Of a stretch of 64,000 bases of DNA, positions 32,046-43,931 are shown piece by piece (the first letter of the stretch is position 1; every line of letters starts with the position of its first letter). The position numbers and the translations under genes are program-made. Below the pieces are notes generated by a model that saw nothing but the letters and a program-made list of their open reading frames with translations, had not been told where the DNA came from and did no database searches. This DNA is from Melampsora larici-populina 98AG31. Lineage: Eukaryota > Basidiomycota > Pucciniomycetes > Pucciniales > Melampsoraceae. Where the stretch lies: positions 2,190,583-2,254,582 of the forward strand of contig NW_006768765.1 of NCBI RefSeq assembly GCF_000204055.1. Reading direction: 5' to 3'.

Positions 32046-33788
32046 ATTGAAGAAAGAATTGGGTTTAATGTGCGGTTTGAACAATAGATTCGATTTGTAG
32101 ATTTATAAAGATTGAGGAAATGTTGACTTTAAGTGTTGATAAGGTGGTGAATAAGTCGCATATCTTTTTAGTAGTTTGGTCATAGATTTACAATGGGTTT
32201 GCAAAAGGAGATTAGTTTCTGAGTTTTGAGAATCCAGATGAGTACTACCAATTTCAGAAAAAGAACATGTCGGTTTGTGCAAGAGAAGTGAGAGGAAGAA
32301 AACTTCAACTGAACTATTGGAAGGACTCTGAAGGACTTCAATCATAACCAGATTGTTTCAGACTTACCAAGAACTTCATGATTGTTGTTTCTTTTCATTG
32401 ATTCTCAATTTCTCGAATGGATTAATATCTAGAAATCTTCTAATCGGTCCAATAGACCAAGTGGTAATTGAGATTTGTAATTTCAGCCCGTCTCTTTATT
32501 ATGTGCTTATTATGGTTTCTTTGATTACTTCATTTTTGTTTATTTAAGATTGTTAATGACGTTATAATATCAACTTTTATAAGAGTCACTCATTGTTCAC
32601 TATTGTAATCTTGTCTCTTATCCAACTTATATTATTTTATTTCAACAATCTTCTTTAACATTCAGATTGTTCTTTTCTCTCGATCAGTGTGCAGCTTATT
32701 TACAAAGCTGACACCTCGAACAATCTCAGCATTAGTTTGTTGTTCAATTGCGGTTCTCATGGTTCCAAGATCTACTCATGTTCTTCTGTTGCTGCGTTTG
32801 AACAGGTCGATATAAAAGGATTTGATGGAAAATGATGTCGTGATTGTAGTTGTGGTTGAAAGAACGCGAATGAAAATCTTGTGATTGGAAGAACGCGAAT
32901 GAAAATTTTCATCAGCCCATCGGGCCCATTGTTGGATGGTCAAGTGGAGCAAATGTAAATTTGAGTACAGATTTTCTTTATTTGACCGTCATCCGTCGAT
33001 TGCAAAATTATATTTTTGATGACCGAGAGGTTGAATTTTGCAACCCTATTTCCTTACAAAGTATAAAGGTTGCAAGCGGTTGATTGCGAAAGTCTAGATT
33101 CAGACCCCTCACTCAAATTCTCCCAAGGAAAGTGAAAATTTACAGACGTCATTGTCCGCAAATCATTGTCTGCAAAAGATACACCCCATTTCCCCAGCAG
33201 CGAAGTGGATGGGGGTGGATAGTATTTGAGGCAAGTACATATAAACCGTCAAATTGGAGGGATATATTAAGACCAGTATAGACCTCCCGCGCAGAGTTCA
33301 GAGCGGCCGACCGGTGATCAGTACACACCGTCAGTGCTGTGATCCAATGGCAGAGGCGAGTATGAAAGTGTGAATTGACAGTTTGGCAAGCTTAAGCCAG
33401 GAAGCTTGCCTTCCTTCAACTTGAAAGGTGAGTTCAATTGGGAAAAAATTGAAATGTTCACAAAAAAATCGTAAACCGTGTAATTGCAACACAGTAGTGC
33501 AATCACAAAGTGCAACTTTGTATTTGGAGGGGGCCTCCCTCCTCCTCCCTCGTAGGGCTTCGCAATTTTGACGAAACAAAAAAGCATGTAATGAAAAACT
33601 AAGATTGCACTACATCTCTGTGTCACATGTATTGTAATTACACGGTTCTCAATTTTTCCGTGAACATTTGATTTTTTTCCTAGTTTGAACGCACCTGATG
33701 ATAATGACGATTATAACACGTCTTCAGAGGTCTTAAGCTCTTTTCTTTTGATGACTGGGTGAAGTCTTCAATTTATGTCAAACGTAAA
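32046..33788. other. intergenic, with one small TIR element
   Basis: No gene is supported. GAACGCGAATGAAAAT occurs twice near 32863-32906. The element at 33474-33647 is described separately. The last 140 bp should hold the promoter of the cutinase gene. Confidence 0.45.
33474..33647. mobile_element. small TIR element (about 174 bp)
   Basis: Left end AACCGTGTAATTGCAACAC and AGTAGTGCAATC; right end carries the inverted forms GATTGCACTAC and TTGTAATTACACGGTT. No coding. A TACACGGTT end followed by a TTTTTTCTAGTT(T/G)GA motif also occurs near 39608-39650, upstream of the carboxylesterase, so a second fragment of the family is likely there. Target duplication not found. Confidence 0.6.
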
Positions 33789-34752
33789 ATGAACTCTATC
33801 AATGCTAAAATCATTCTTGTCATGTGCTTAAGCTTACTAAAAGTGCTCATTGCCAAACCATTGATTGGTGGTGGAACTGGATGCACCACTTACAAGATAG
33901 TAAGGTAATGTGTCTTCATTTTCCTTTTCCCACGTCCTACTTTCCCTGTTCTCTTGGTTTTTTTCTCGAATATTTGAGCCTTGTGATTCACAATTACTCT
34001 GGTTTTGACTTCTTGTGGTCTTGAAAGTGCGAGAGGTACGGGTGAGAGTCAAGAACGCCCCCCAGGTTATCGTGGGTTTATCGATGGAGTTATAGTTGCT
34101 GTACCTGGTGGTGCAAACTATGAGGTCGTGTATCCAGCATCAATAGACTACGCGATAGGCCCATTGCAAGGTGCTGCTGATGCCAATCGATACTTGACGG
34201 CACAACAAAGCCAATGTCCTGAACAAGTTTACGTTTTGATTGGATATTCGGAAGGTGTAGGTCGGCTTTAAATGGTCTTTTGAATCGCATCTTTGTATCA
34301 CTTACTCTTCAAATCCTCACCGGTACTCCTAACTTCTGGTCAAAGGCAATGGTAGTCACTGAGACAATGAGGAACCTATCGATTGATCCTAATTTGATCG
34401 TCGCGATTGTACTGTACGGAAACCCTTACTTCACATCCGGTGCGCCTCAAAATATGTGTTCAGCGGTCAGCATTACCTTTTCAGGCAATTCTCAAAACCC
34501 TTCCTGCTTTCTTTCATCTTGAGAAGCTTTTGATCTAACGATGTGATTGAAATCAATCAACAGAGAGCGGGATTCGGCGTTGCTTCTGTCCTTGGTATAC
34601 AAATGCCAACACAGTATTCTTCGATCACCTTTGATTGTTGCCTGACAGGTGACCCAGTATGTCAAATTTTTGGCATCCCTAGCCTTCACTTTGCGTACGC
34701 CGGATCAAGCAGCGAGAGGGCAGCTATAAATTTTGCCGTCGCTAGGCTGTAG
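33789..34752 (+). CDS. cutinase-family serine esterase with one apparent frameshift
   Basis: Exons 33789-33904, 34028-34465 and 34564-34752. The N-terminus is a signal peptide (KIILVMCLSLLKVLIA). After GTGCTTYKIVSARGTGESQE come PASIDYAIGPLQGAADANRY, the nucleophile elbow VLIGYSEG (Ser), AIVLYGNPYFTSGAPQNMC, TGDPVC (Asp) and PSLHFAYAG (His). That is the full cutinase catalytic triad with paired cysteines. Secreted cutinases hydrolyse plant cutin and are abundant in rust fungi. Within exon 2 the frame must shift by one base between GYSEG (about 34255) and NGLLNRI (about 34280); a base seems to be missing there. It is either a recent pseudogene or a sequence error. Usual length about 200-230 aa, as here. 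Confidence 0.8.
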
Positions 34753-35477
34753 ATTGCGCGCAATCAGGGTGTGTAGAGTACTTGATTTTTGTTGAAACCC
34801 GTTCCTGATGCTGGATTTTTCTTCTGCTGCATTCCCTTTTAAATGGATAGTATCATCTACAAAGACTCCAGCTATTCTTCTGAGCAGAATTTTAACCAAG
34901 AGGTGATAACATGAAAGTCGGTTGTATCTGTGATACTTAGTCACATCCGAAGTCAATTTTTTTCGGTCAAAGCACTCTTTTCAAGTAGCATCGCAACTCG
35001 TTGCCTACTATATAAGGTCATTCATTCTTCCTATCGTAAAAATGACCCTCACTGTACTTCTTTCGACTTTACCTACGACTTCTGTAGATCATCATATCAA
35101 TTAAGCACGAGCACTCTGGTAGTTCGTGTAAATGTCTGCTACAGTGAAATCTGAATGTATCTCTTCCTACATCTTAAGATTTTGCGAGATACCTTGAAAA
35201 TTGAAAACTCGGACGGGCATCTGAATGGGCGAAGGCAATCACAGAGCCATTTCACAAACAAAGCATTGAGGTAACATTATAATGATAGGTATAGTCGATC
35301 TATCAGGCAATACAATGTGATCCCAGACATCACCATCAAAGAGCCTTCTCCAGGGAAGCAGAAAAATCTTTGTTACATAATAGCGTTGCAAATAACAAAT
35401 TGAGCTAGAGATCGAGCTCATTGATTAAATGCAGAAATATTGATGGTGATTCCTAAACTCAACAAAGTCCTACGCTG
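34753..35477. other. intergenic, no supported gene
   Basis: Between the cutinase stop and the TGS1-like fragment. Only short unconvincing frames; nothing else seen. Confidence 0.4.
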
Positions 35478-35822
35478 TTGTTCGTCAACAGAAATTCATT
35501 GACGGGATACCTTGGCACTTGGGACCCGCATCGTAGTTTTGCTAGTACTAAGGTGATTGTTGATTATTTCTGTGGTGCTGGTGATATTGCTGTCCATCTC
35601 GCAACTAGAACAAATAAGGCTAATCTACAACTCTTCATTTTTTTGGAGGCTGATTTTGAAAGAAGGATAAACAATCTAATTTTTATAAATTTTTAGATTC
35701 AGTCAAAGCCATTGATATTGATCCCAACATAATTGCTGTAGGTAGACATATCCTAAACATAATGCAGCTGTTTATGGTGTACAAGATAATATTGATTTTA
35801 TGGAATGGATCTAGAATCAAGA
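35478..35822 (+). pseudogene. trimethylguanosine synthase (TGS1)-like fragment
   Basis: Reads VIVDYFCGAGDIAVHLA, the SAM-binding motif I of TGS1-type RNA cap methyltransferases (normally D-F-C-G-G-G), then VKAIDIDPNIIAVGRH, and, after a one-base frame change, PKHNAAVYGVQDNIDFMEWI, the RHNAxVYGVxDxIxF block of the same family. Upstream RSFAST fits the preceding region. An intron may lie near 35630-35697. The fragment ends at a stop after WI and lacks the C-terminal catalytic SPPWGGP region, so it is a truncated duplicate, not the working gene. Confidence 0.7.
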
Positions 35823-36949
35823 TAAGTAGAGAGCACCCCAAGCTTGCAATGGTTTACAGTCCATGTTGAAGCGCATGGTCTGCGGGTTCAAAGGACCAAT
35901 ACTGAGAGAGCCAGCATGCATAATCAAATATCAAGTCAGCATTGCAAAAATTGTAAATATAAAAATGTGCAACAGACTTGCATAAGTACTGTTGCATTCC
36001 CTTTTGATCCGGTCCTGTTTGCATGGAATCAGTTTTGCTAATTTTTACTTGTAGTCCTTGATTCTGTTTCCAATTTTTATTGTCTAATATGTAGCAGTGT
36101 TGCTTTTCAATTTCAAATGATCCTTTTTTGAATTTTTGAGGGACTTTTGGTTTTATGTTGATGATTGTTTTTCTTCCGTTCTGCTTGTGGATGTGTTCTA
36201 CCTGGAAACTCTTTCTGCATCCCAACAAACATGTGCTTTTTCAATAGGTTGATACCCCTTTTTTCTTTTACAAACTCACAATGCAAAGGGCAAAAGCAAC
36301 TGCCTTTGCACTGCATGCAACACAATGGCAGGTGCTCTGGTTGCATTTGACCGTTGCTACTCTTGTTGCGCCAATTGCTCCTCAGAGACAGAGGAAACAT
36401 TTATGGGCAGTATAAATTTAACTGTATTATTATAGCTCACAATATATCAGGTGATAATGAGAAAAAACATAAACAACAAGAAAAATCTGGCATATGGCAT
36501 AATTGATGGAGAGGATAAGCATAAAAGTAGAGAAAGAAAAGAAATAGTTTGGAAAAAATGCTGAAATACTTATAACATATACCACCAAAAGTGTCAATTG
36601 CTTTGTTCACTCCTGTATATGTGTGTGCTAGAGGTACATGCTGACGCCACCATAGACGTGAACCTACACAGCTTTGATTCTATGTGGTACCAGGTGCACT
36701 GGGTCTGACAAGCATATATCAGCTGCCTTTGAAAAGGTTTGGGTCACTGTGTGTTGTCGCTGCCAAATTTGGCTTGTTGAACATGGGGCATGTGTAGTCC
36801 CCAAGGCAGGGACAGTGTGTCACAGGCCCAAATGCAACACAGCATTGTGTGGGTTAATAAATGAAAACAATCATGTGAAATGTAGAAAATAGTTGAAATG
36901 TAACAATGATGTCATAAGAGAAATGTGACATGGTTAGTAGCACATATAA
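35823..36949. other. repeat-like spacer, no supported gene
   Basis: Several frames of 60-120 codons on both strands without motifs. Probably the flank of the hAT remnants that follow. Confidence 0.35.
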
Positions 36950-37560
36950 TAACTCCAACATCTATAAGTGTTAAATTCTCATCCAGTGTTTGTGAGTACT
37001 ACACAAGAATGATAAAAAAGGTCCATACCTTCCACCACGGCAAGGCTGTGTTGGTTTCTCGTGCATCTTCTTTGACAGACATTGGGTGAATCTCCTGGAG
37101 GCAAGAAACTATTTTGTTTGAATCCACCTCAACACCTTGAGCCTTGAAAAGTTGGAAAACATTGTTGGTTTCTTTTGAAGAAGCTGTAGAGGCTGTAGCA
37201 GTTGCTCTGAGTCCTGTGTTTTTAAGTGGGTGAGTCTGACTTGCTATTCAACACTCCTCCATGCAAGTCTCAAACTTCTCTTGTAATAACTTGTGTGCTC
37301 AAATGGTGATTGGGAAAACCAAAAGCATTCTTGAAAGATTGAATTTGCAAAAATGGGTTTAGGATCATAGCCATGACAGTTGTGTCACACTGCAATGCCC
37401 CCTCAAAATACTTGTCCACCCTGGCTTGCATTGATCAAAGCATGGGAAACAATGCATCCCCAATAAAGAGTTTGTCAACTCATGAGGCAAGGTGAACCAT
37501 GAGTGTGTAGAACTTAGCTTTGATTTCCGGTGGGTCCGTCACCCTCCATGTGTTTTGTTA
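36950..37560 (-). pseudogene. hAT transposase fragment (copy B)
   Basis: The minus strand reads, with stops and shifts, VDKYFEGALQCDTTVMAMIL and NPFLQIQSFKNAFGFP, the part before the dimerisation domain in hAT transposases, and then EDARETNTALPWWK at about 37030-37070, the PLxWWK motif followed by a splice donor-like GTATGG. Its order relative to copy A shows two different insertions rather than one gene. Confidence 0.6.
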
Positions 37561-37890
37561 GATCCAAGAATGGATTTTGACACATCAACAACACCCTAAC
37601 CAAATCAAAAGCAACCAAAATATTAGTGGTTCAAGCTTTGTTGCAACCCAATCAATACCAACCATACCACAATCAAATTGAAATTCACAATTTCAAAAGT
37701 ATGATCTAATTGCAGTGTGATTCTTACACTGCAATGGCAGCAAAATCAAAACACAATTTTTTTTTGGTGGTTTTGGAAAAACAGATTTCACAAGACTATG
37801 TTAGAAACTATCAAGCCATGAGCATACAAAGTGTGGGTTTTAGGACAGAGAATAAAAAAGAAACTTTGACAGTGAAGATATAGGTAAAAA

Positions 37891-38601
37891 TTAGGTCTTC
37901 TTGGATTGGCCCAAAGCTTCCTTCAATTTGGCCTTTTGGACCTTGGAAAAAGCCTCCACATATTCTTCTGCAACTTTGACACTCTGGCTAAGCCACTGGT
38001 GACACCCAACAGCTTGTTCAATTGTGCATGGGGCTAGGATGTGGTCAGCATTTGCAATTTGTCCAGCCGCCAAGAAAATATGTTCACAGGCACATGAAGT
38101 CCCAGTGCACACCAAGTAGATAAGCTGTTTGGATTTCCTAATCAAGAGATATATAAGTTGAACCATTATGAATAAAAGATGCTAGGAGTCAAGACTTACC
38201 TTCCACCAGGAAAGAGGTAAAGCACCTTCATATGCAATCATTTTTGTGTCAAGATATCTTGTGTGCTCAGCATGTGTGTTGCGCAATTTATCACCTGATG
38301 TGTTGCTGAAATTGTCAAGGATGTCTTCATGTAGTGAAGACAGGTCAGTTGGGTTGCAGGTTGAGACTGATGTACCTTGATGCTTTGGCATACAAACTAG
38401 CTCTTCATCATAGGGTCTCTCCAACAGATTCCAAGCATGTTCAACATGATTCAGGAAAATCTTGGTGAAAAACTGAAGGTGGTATTGTGGGTCTGTAGCA
38501 ATGATGATTGCATCACAACATAGAGCTTCATCTTGATAAAATGATATATTTTTGATCATTGTGTTGATCACAAGTCCAAGTCCAGGCACAAAAAGATGCA
38601 C
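37891..38601 (-). pseudogene. hAT transposase C-terminal fragment (copy A)
   Basis: A 139-codon frame (38601-38182) ends in EGALPLSWWKV, the conserved PLSWWK. It is followed after an apparent intron by a 91-codon frame (38166-37891) with VCTGTSCACEHIFLAAGQI, the hAT dimerisation signature (normally TSxxxERxFSxAG). The upstream catalytic domain is missing. Typical of Tam3/Ac-like elements. Confidence 0.68.
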
Positions 38602-40019
38602 TTAAAGTTATAGGCTACAGAATTTACAGATAAGATGTGCCAAGCACTATAAGAGTGGACCTTCCCCACAGTGCTCAGCTCCCCAGCTACCTCACCCAAA
38701 AGGGAGCAAAGGCTGACAAACTCAACAGTGTCACATCATGAGAGGCAACATCAGCTAAGAGAAAGGGGGGCTCTATCTCAACCCTCTCTCATAATTCCAG
38801 AGAACCACAGGTTTGCTCTTCTACTTTCCTATTTTGCAATGAATCTTCAGTTCTTACAAGCTCTAAATGCTTGTCTTTGGAACACTTATCCCCTTACCTA
38901 TAATTGCCATCTTTCCCTGATTCATTATCATTACTGTTGCCAATTATCACTAAAGTCACTCTGCTCCAAACCCCTTTTTATCCGTGAGGTTATTGATTTT
39001 AAGTCACTTAATGGTTCCTCCTCTAACCCCTAGTTTGGTCGTGTTGAAACCTTACAAATTAGACATATTTCCACTGACATCCAGTCTTCTTGTAGGCTTG
39101 ATTGCCAACGAAATAGGTATAAAATATCCTGTCAATCTAGCTGTGATAATCTCGATCAGGGTCTTGATGATTTGACAATGGTCATGAAAAACTTTGGTTC
39201 AATAACCAATCTACATATCTCCAGGTAAAATGTTCAGATTTTGCAAGTATGGGAATGGATATGAATCAGATCTGATCACATTGCTTCGTATTTGAATAAT
39301 GATTGAGATGATGGTCACATACATATCGTTTGCACTAAAAGGTGTTACCGAGGTTGCACTTGATGGTGTCAAGTATATCGCCATGAACAGTCGTCTGCAT
39401 TATTGGGCTTCGCGTCCACTGAGTAGAGGAAGCTGACCTTTGAGGGAATTGACAACGAGCGAAGCGATAAAGTACATAGCCGGAAGTGGAGAGCTGAACA
39501 TAGGGAGAGGGGATGGATCGTATCAGGTATAATCCTAACTGCACCGCTCTCAACGGCCGAAGATAAAAAATCAAAAAAGCAACCTTCTCGAGAACAGCTG
39601 TACACGGTTCAAAATCTTTCTTTTCAAAGTTTCATTTTTTTTCTAGTTGGACGGCACCTAACCTGGAATGGCCTGGAATCGATGGAAACAAAGTTTATTG
39701 ACTTTCACATGAGATCTGCGACTTTGCTTGCCGTGCAATACACATCTTTAACCCTTTAACCTTCTTTTCCCCGCGGGTCTCATGTTTTGTTTTTGTAATT
39801 TAAATTATCAGCGTTCGAGGTTAGACCGGCCGGGCGTCCTTGATAAGCCTTGATAATTACTCCACTTCCATAATTCCACGTTAAGTCGATCTTCTAGATT
39901 GTAGCCTTTCGGTTGTCTTCCCGCCTATTCTCTCCCCTCACTTCTTCACGTCCAGCATCCATATCACCCGCGCTATCCATCCAATCTCAGTTCTTTCCCC
40001 AGCATTTTGTCTTGCAAAA
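38602..40019. other. intergenic and carboxylesterase promoter region
   Basis: No gene supported up to about 39.6 kb. 39600-39660 resembles the right end of the small TIR element at 33474-33647. The last 200 bp are pyrimidine-rich (TCTCCCCTCACTTC, TCTTTCCCC), as in fungal promoter and 5' UTR regions. Confidence 0.4.
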
Positions 40020-42587
40020 ATGTCTACCCTTCTCGTTGAAACCACTTATGGTCCAATCCTTGGCTTTCAAGATACATTCCCTTTGCAAGATAAATCTTCT
40101 TTCACTCAACCTTGTCATGGTCAGGGTGGAGGCCACGATCCTGTCCTGAAGTGGCTGGTAGGTATCCTTTCACTGTCATCGCACTTGTCGCGTTATCGAA
40201 ACCTCGTAGTCTCTCAGTGGGCGACTGCCGACTTACAAATGAATGTACGGTCTTAAAACCAGGGTATTCCTTACGGTCAAGCAAAACGATGGAAAAAACC
40301 AGTTGCCCCCGCATCATGGTCAGAGCCCCTGATGTGCACCGAATTTGGGTATGTTTTTTATATTTGCCTTGTGCGTGCGTGTCTGTTTTTCTAGGGGAAT
40401 CTGACGGCTTCTATAGGCCATATTTTCCCCAAGCTTTCGACTTGCTTGATCAGATCTACCAAGGAAAATCGGGCTACTTTTCACGTACAGCTCATCTACC
40501 CTGCGAGGAGGAAAATGGATTCAATCTCAATGTTTTTGCACCCTCTGGTACTCAGCCTGGAGACAATTTAGCAGTGATGGTGGGTTGTCAGAATGGGATA
40601 CTACCAGATACATATTTAATCACTTGAGAGACTTTCCCCTGACTTTAGACAATTTCTATTCACCCTGATCGCTAATCTCGTAAGGTATGGATCCAGTGAG
40701 CTTCTTTCTCATATACGAAAGACCGAGATAACAGAGGAAACCTTAATGATAATCACCTCTCCGTGCCTCAGTGGCGGATCTCTTGAGTCGGGACCTTCTT
40801 CCTCACTGCTGTATGATCCTACGGAATGGATAAGATCCCAAGGGAAATCTGGGTGTATAGTTGTGACAGGAAACTATCGGACCAATATTTTAGGATTCTT
40901 GGCCTGTCAAGATCTGGCGGAGGAAGACGAAGGTGGCCTCGCTGGTAATTATGGTATGTGACAATCATTTTATGTGTTCAAAAGCAATGATGATCCTAAC
41001 ATGCTCGTTCTGGTAGGGGCCTATGATTGTATCTCGATTTTAGAATGGGTGATTTGATGATTCTGAGCTTATCATGATAACCACTAACTGACGATCAATC
41101 GATACCGTCATCGAAGGTCCAAGGTAACATCAGATCGTTTGGTGGTGATCCGGACAATGTCACGATTTTTGGTGAATCTGCGGGTATGTTAGCCTCATCC
41201 TTCTCAAAAGACCTTTCCCGACTAGAGTTGATGAAGTCACAAACCACCGTCATCTGCTTGTCATCTGAAAGGCGGTTTCCTCGTCGGAGCACTCCTTGTC
41301 ACACAGAAGAAGCTATTCAAACGCGCGATCATGCAATCCGGATTTCCAGGTAGTCTGGTAAGATTCTCATCAGTTGAATTCCGACAGGCCTGGTGAATCA
41401 GAACAAAAACCGACCATCCAAGTCAACATATATCTGTGCAATAGAAACACCTTGAGCTCGACTCGGGATCGGGTCATGCGGTATACCGGGCGCTGTTGGA
41501 AAAACACCCGACACTCTCTGAGCTACGATCAACGGAGCGATTAGAATTCCTCCGAAACATTCCGCAAGACGAGCTTGTATCTTTTATGGCTGCGAGAGGC
41601 AGTGTTATCAAAGAGTATGGCATTACGATCGAAACTTCTTTGAATGCTGCTTCTATCTGGACGAAACCGACTATTGAATTGATCAAAGAAGGGAAATGGA
41701 ATCCATACCTCGAAACTGTCCTCCTTGGGACCACCAAGGATGAAGGAAGCTTGTTTGCATGTTTATTTAACGCTTCGAAAGGCATCGGACTCGAATTCCT
41801 TCTGAACACGCTTGCTCCGTGGTGTCCAAGGAAGACTATTGATGAACTATACCCTAACAACGAATTAGAGACGGATTGGATAAATTGTACTGGATCTCGC
41901 TTGGTGACAGAGCAGATATTTGAAAGTCCTCTGGAAGAGGTAGCTTCCGCGTTTAATACCAGTAAGAATTTGCAAACAGATGAACTGTGTAAAGCTTACA
42001 GATACAGACTGGATGCATCGATTGAAGACAGCCGGGGGTGGGGGTGCTTGTAAGCATGCATCAGCTCTATCTTTTCTCATCCGCAAAGAGCTCATCCTCA
42101 TGCTCTGACTATTTCACACAGCCATACGGTAGATGTGCCATTGGCCTTTAACATCAAGAGTATGTGGAGACCTGATTCCTCAGAATCAAAAGTGGCGAAC
42201 CAAATTGGGAAAGCATGGTTTGAATTCGCTCGTACGGGCTCGCCAGGTATGAATCACTGAAGCTCCCTATCTCACACGAACCCGATGCCACAGGGAGATT
42301 GAAGCCTGTTTAAAAAATGTAGCTTCAGAGTGGCCTCAATATACGACAGTGGGATCCCAAGTTTATATCTTCCGGGAGAACGGCGAATGTATTATTGAGA
42401 ATCTGAATTCAACTCGCTCGCAAGTTGAACAAAAGAGGATAGCGTATTGGATTGGTGAGTGATTGCGTTTTGGCCAGAAGCGGTATTCACTGTGTCGCTT
42501 GATGGCTGATTCATTCTGGTCTGCTTGTTTTCAGATAAGATGCCTTATCTTACATCTTCACGAGCCATGAAAGAAACCAAGCTGTAA
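40020..42587 (+). CDS. type B carboxylesterase / cholinesterase-like alpha-beta hydrolase
   Basis: Twelve exons: 40020-40157, 40263-40348, 40417-40579, 40685-40695, 40772-40953, 41017-41048, 41117-41183, 41272-41357, 41457-42049, 42122-42246, 42323-42454 and 42535-42587. All phases agree; 555 aa. Landmarks in order: GIPYGQAKRW, CEEENGFNLNVFAP, VWIHGGSLESG (oxyanion hole, formed across the 11-nt exon), GNYRTNILGFL, FGGDPDNVTIFGESAGG with the nucleophile Ser, AIMQSG, GTTKDEGSLF with the catalytic Glu, and CFHTVDVPLAFN with the catalytic His. No signal peptide is visible at this start, so it may be cytosolic. The substrate cannot be told from sequence. Intact, and the best-preserved large gene of the window. 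Confidence 0.9.
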
Positions 42588-43931
42588 ATATGGGGTAACA
42601 GTCGTAATTATAACAAGCAAGCACTATATTTTCTTTTTATTTGTTCTAGCATTGAAATTTTGATAATCTTGGATTGGTGCAATTCGAATGGTGTCTATTG
42701 CCCTTTTGGGGCCAATGGGATGTTCAAACCTTCAACATTTTAAATTGGTAATGCTGGAGTCAAGCCTCTCACTTTTTTGCTTTGATGCTTTCAAGATCCA
42801 GCAAGAGTGATTGAAATCTTGAGGATGTGATTGTAAAAGGGAACTGTGAACTTCATTCAGTAGCTCCACGATGATTAGTAGATGTTGATGTAATCTGCGA
42901 TGTGAATGTACAACTTACAAGGCTAAAGCGTAAGATACCTCCGAGCTTTATCTGATTGTGGCTTCAACTCAGGGCTTCAATTGAGTATTTGACTCATCCG
43001 GCTTTCGAATTGATCAAGATTTTGGAAGCCTTGAAGTTGCAACCTAAATTACCAATGATATTGGGACCTTGAACTTGAAAAAATCACCGCAAACCGATCT
43101 GACTATTTGTCATTTGAGTGCTGTTAAAGGCTGTTAAACCCTTTGGTACATAATGCTAAAAATTGAGGGTGCTCTCACATCTGTAGCATTTGACGAAGAT
43201 AGTCTCACCCAACCTTCCCCTGTGTTGCATACATCCCTCATCATAGGGAATACCGAAAGAATGTGGGTCCTACGTTGTTCGATAGAATACGTTGCTCGGC
43301 CTTTGCCAACAACATTTGAGATTGAACATTTTCAAGCAACGCCCGCATCAATTGATACTTCCTTCTTACATTCGGATTCACATGTCGACATTCTTTTTTT
43401 TTAAAAAGTTTAATGTCTTAACAGTGTAAAGCCATCTAAAAAGGAAGATCAGGATATATTGGCTAACTACGTCTTGTTTGTGTTGATAGAATGAACGAAA
43501 CGACTGGCAGAAAAGTACAAGAGACGGAGCAACGACAAAATGATGACAAGGAGAGATGTAGGTGAAAGGGAAATCAACAAGGACAAATCGAAACGGTCTG
43601 CCATATATCCCGAGTTCCTATCTGATCGATCAGCCACCGGTCTCGAAGTCGGCCAGGGTAGCAGCTCGCTTCCAACATAAGCTCGTCGAATGATCGAGGG
43701 TTCCGTTTCCTGTGATTGGCACCTCGGCTGGAGAGTCGAAGAATCGGTATGCCCTCATGATCAGAGAACAGCTTTGTGGAATTATGTCAATAATCAAGAT
43801 ATGGCGGGAGCCGACGGTCTGCGTGCGGCTGGTGACAAATGCCCGCATGTTCCGCACCGGATACTCTTCTGAGTCGTGAGGAATTTGATGGACGCCATTC
43901 TCGTAACCGCTCGCCATCGTCAGGAAGCAAG
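42588..43931. other. intergenic, no supported gene
   Basis: Includes an 83-codon frame (43153-43404) without recognisable features. The last few hundred bases probably form the promoter of the following gene. Confidence 0.4.

Noticed and set aside
35844..35910. tRNA-like stretch with GCGGGTTCAAAGG
   Set aside because: The T-arm consensus is not met and no acceptor stem pairs.
40112..40627. 171-codon plus-strand frame as a separate gene
   Set aside because: It joins intron sequence with exon 3 of the carboxylesterase; the 12-exon model accounts for it with all phases matching.
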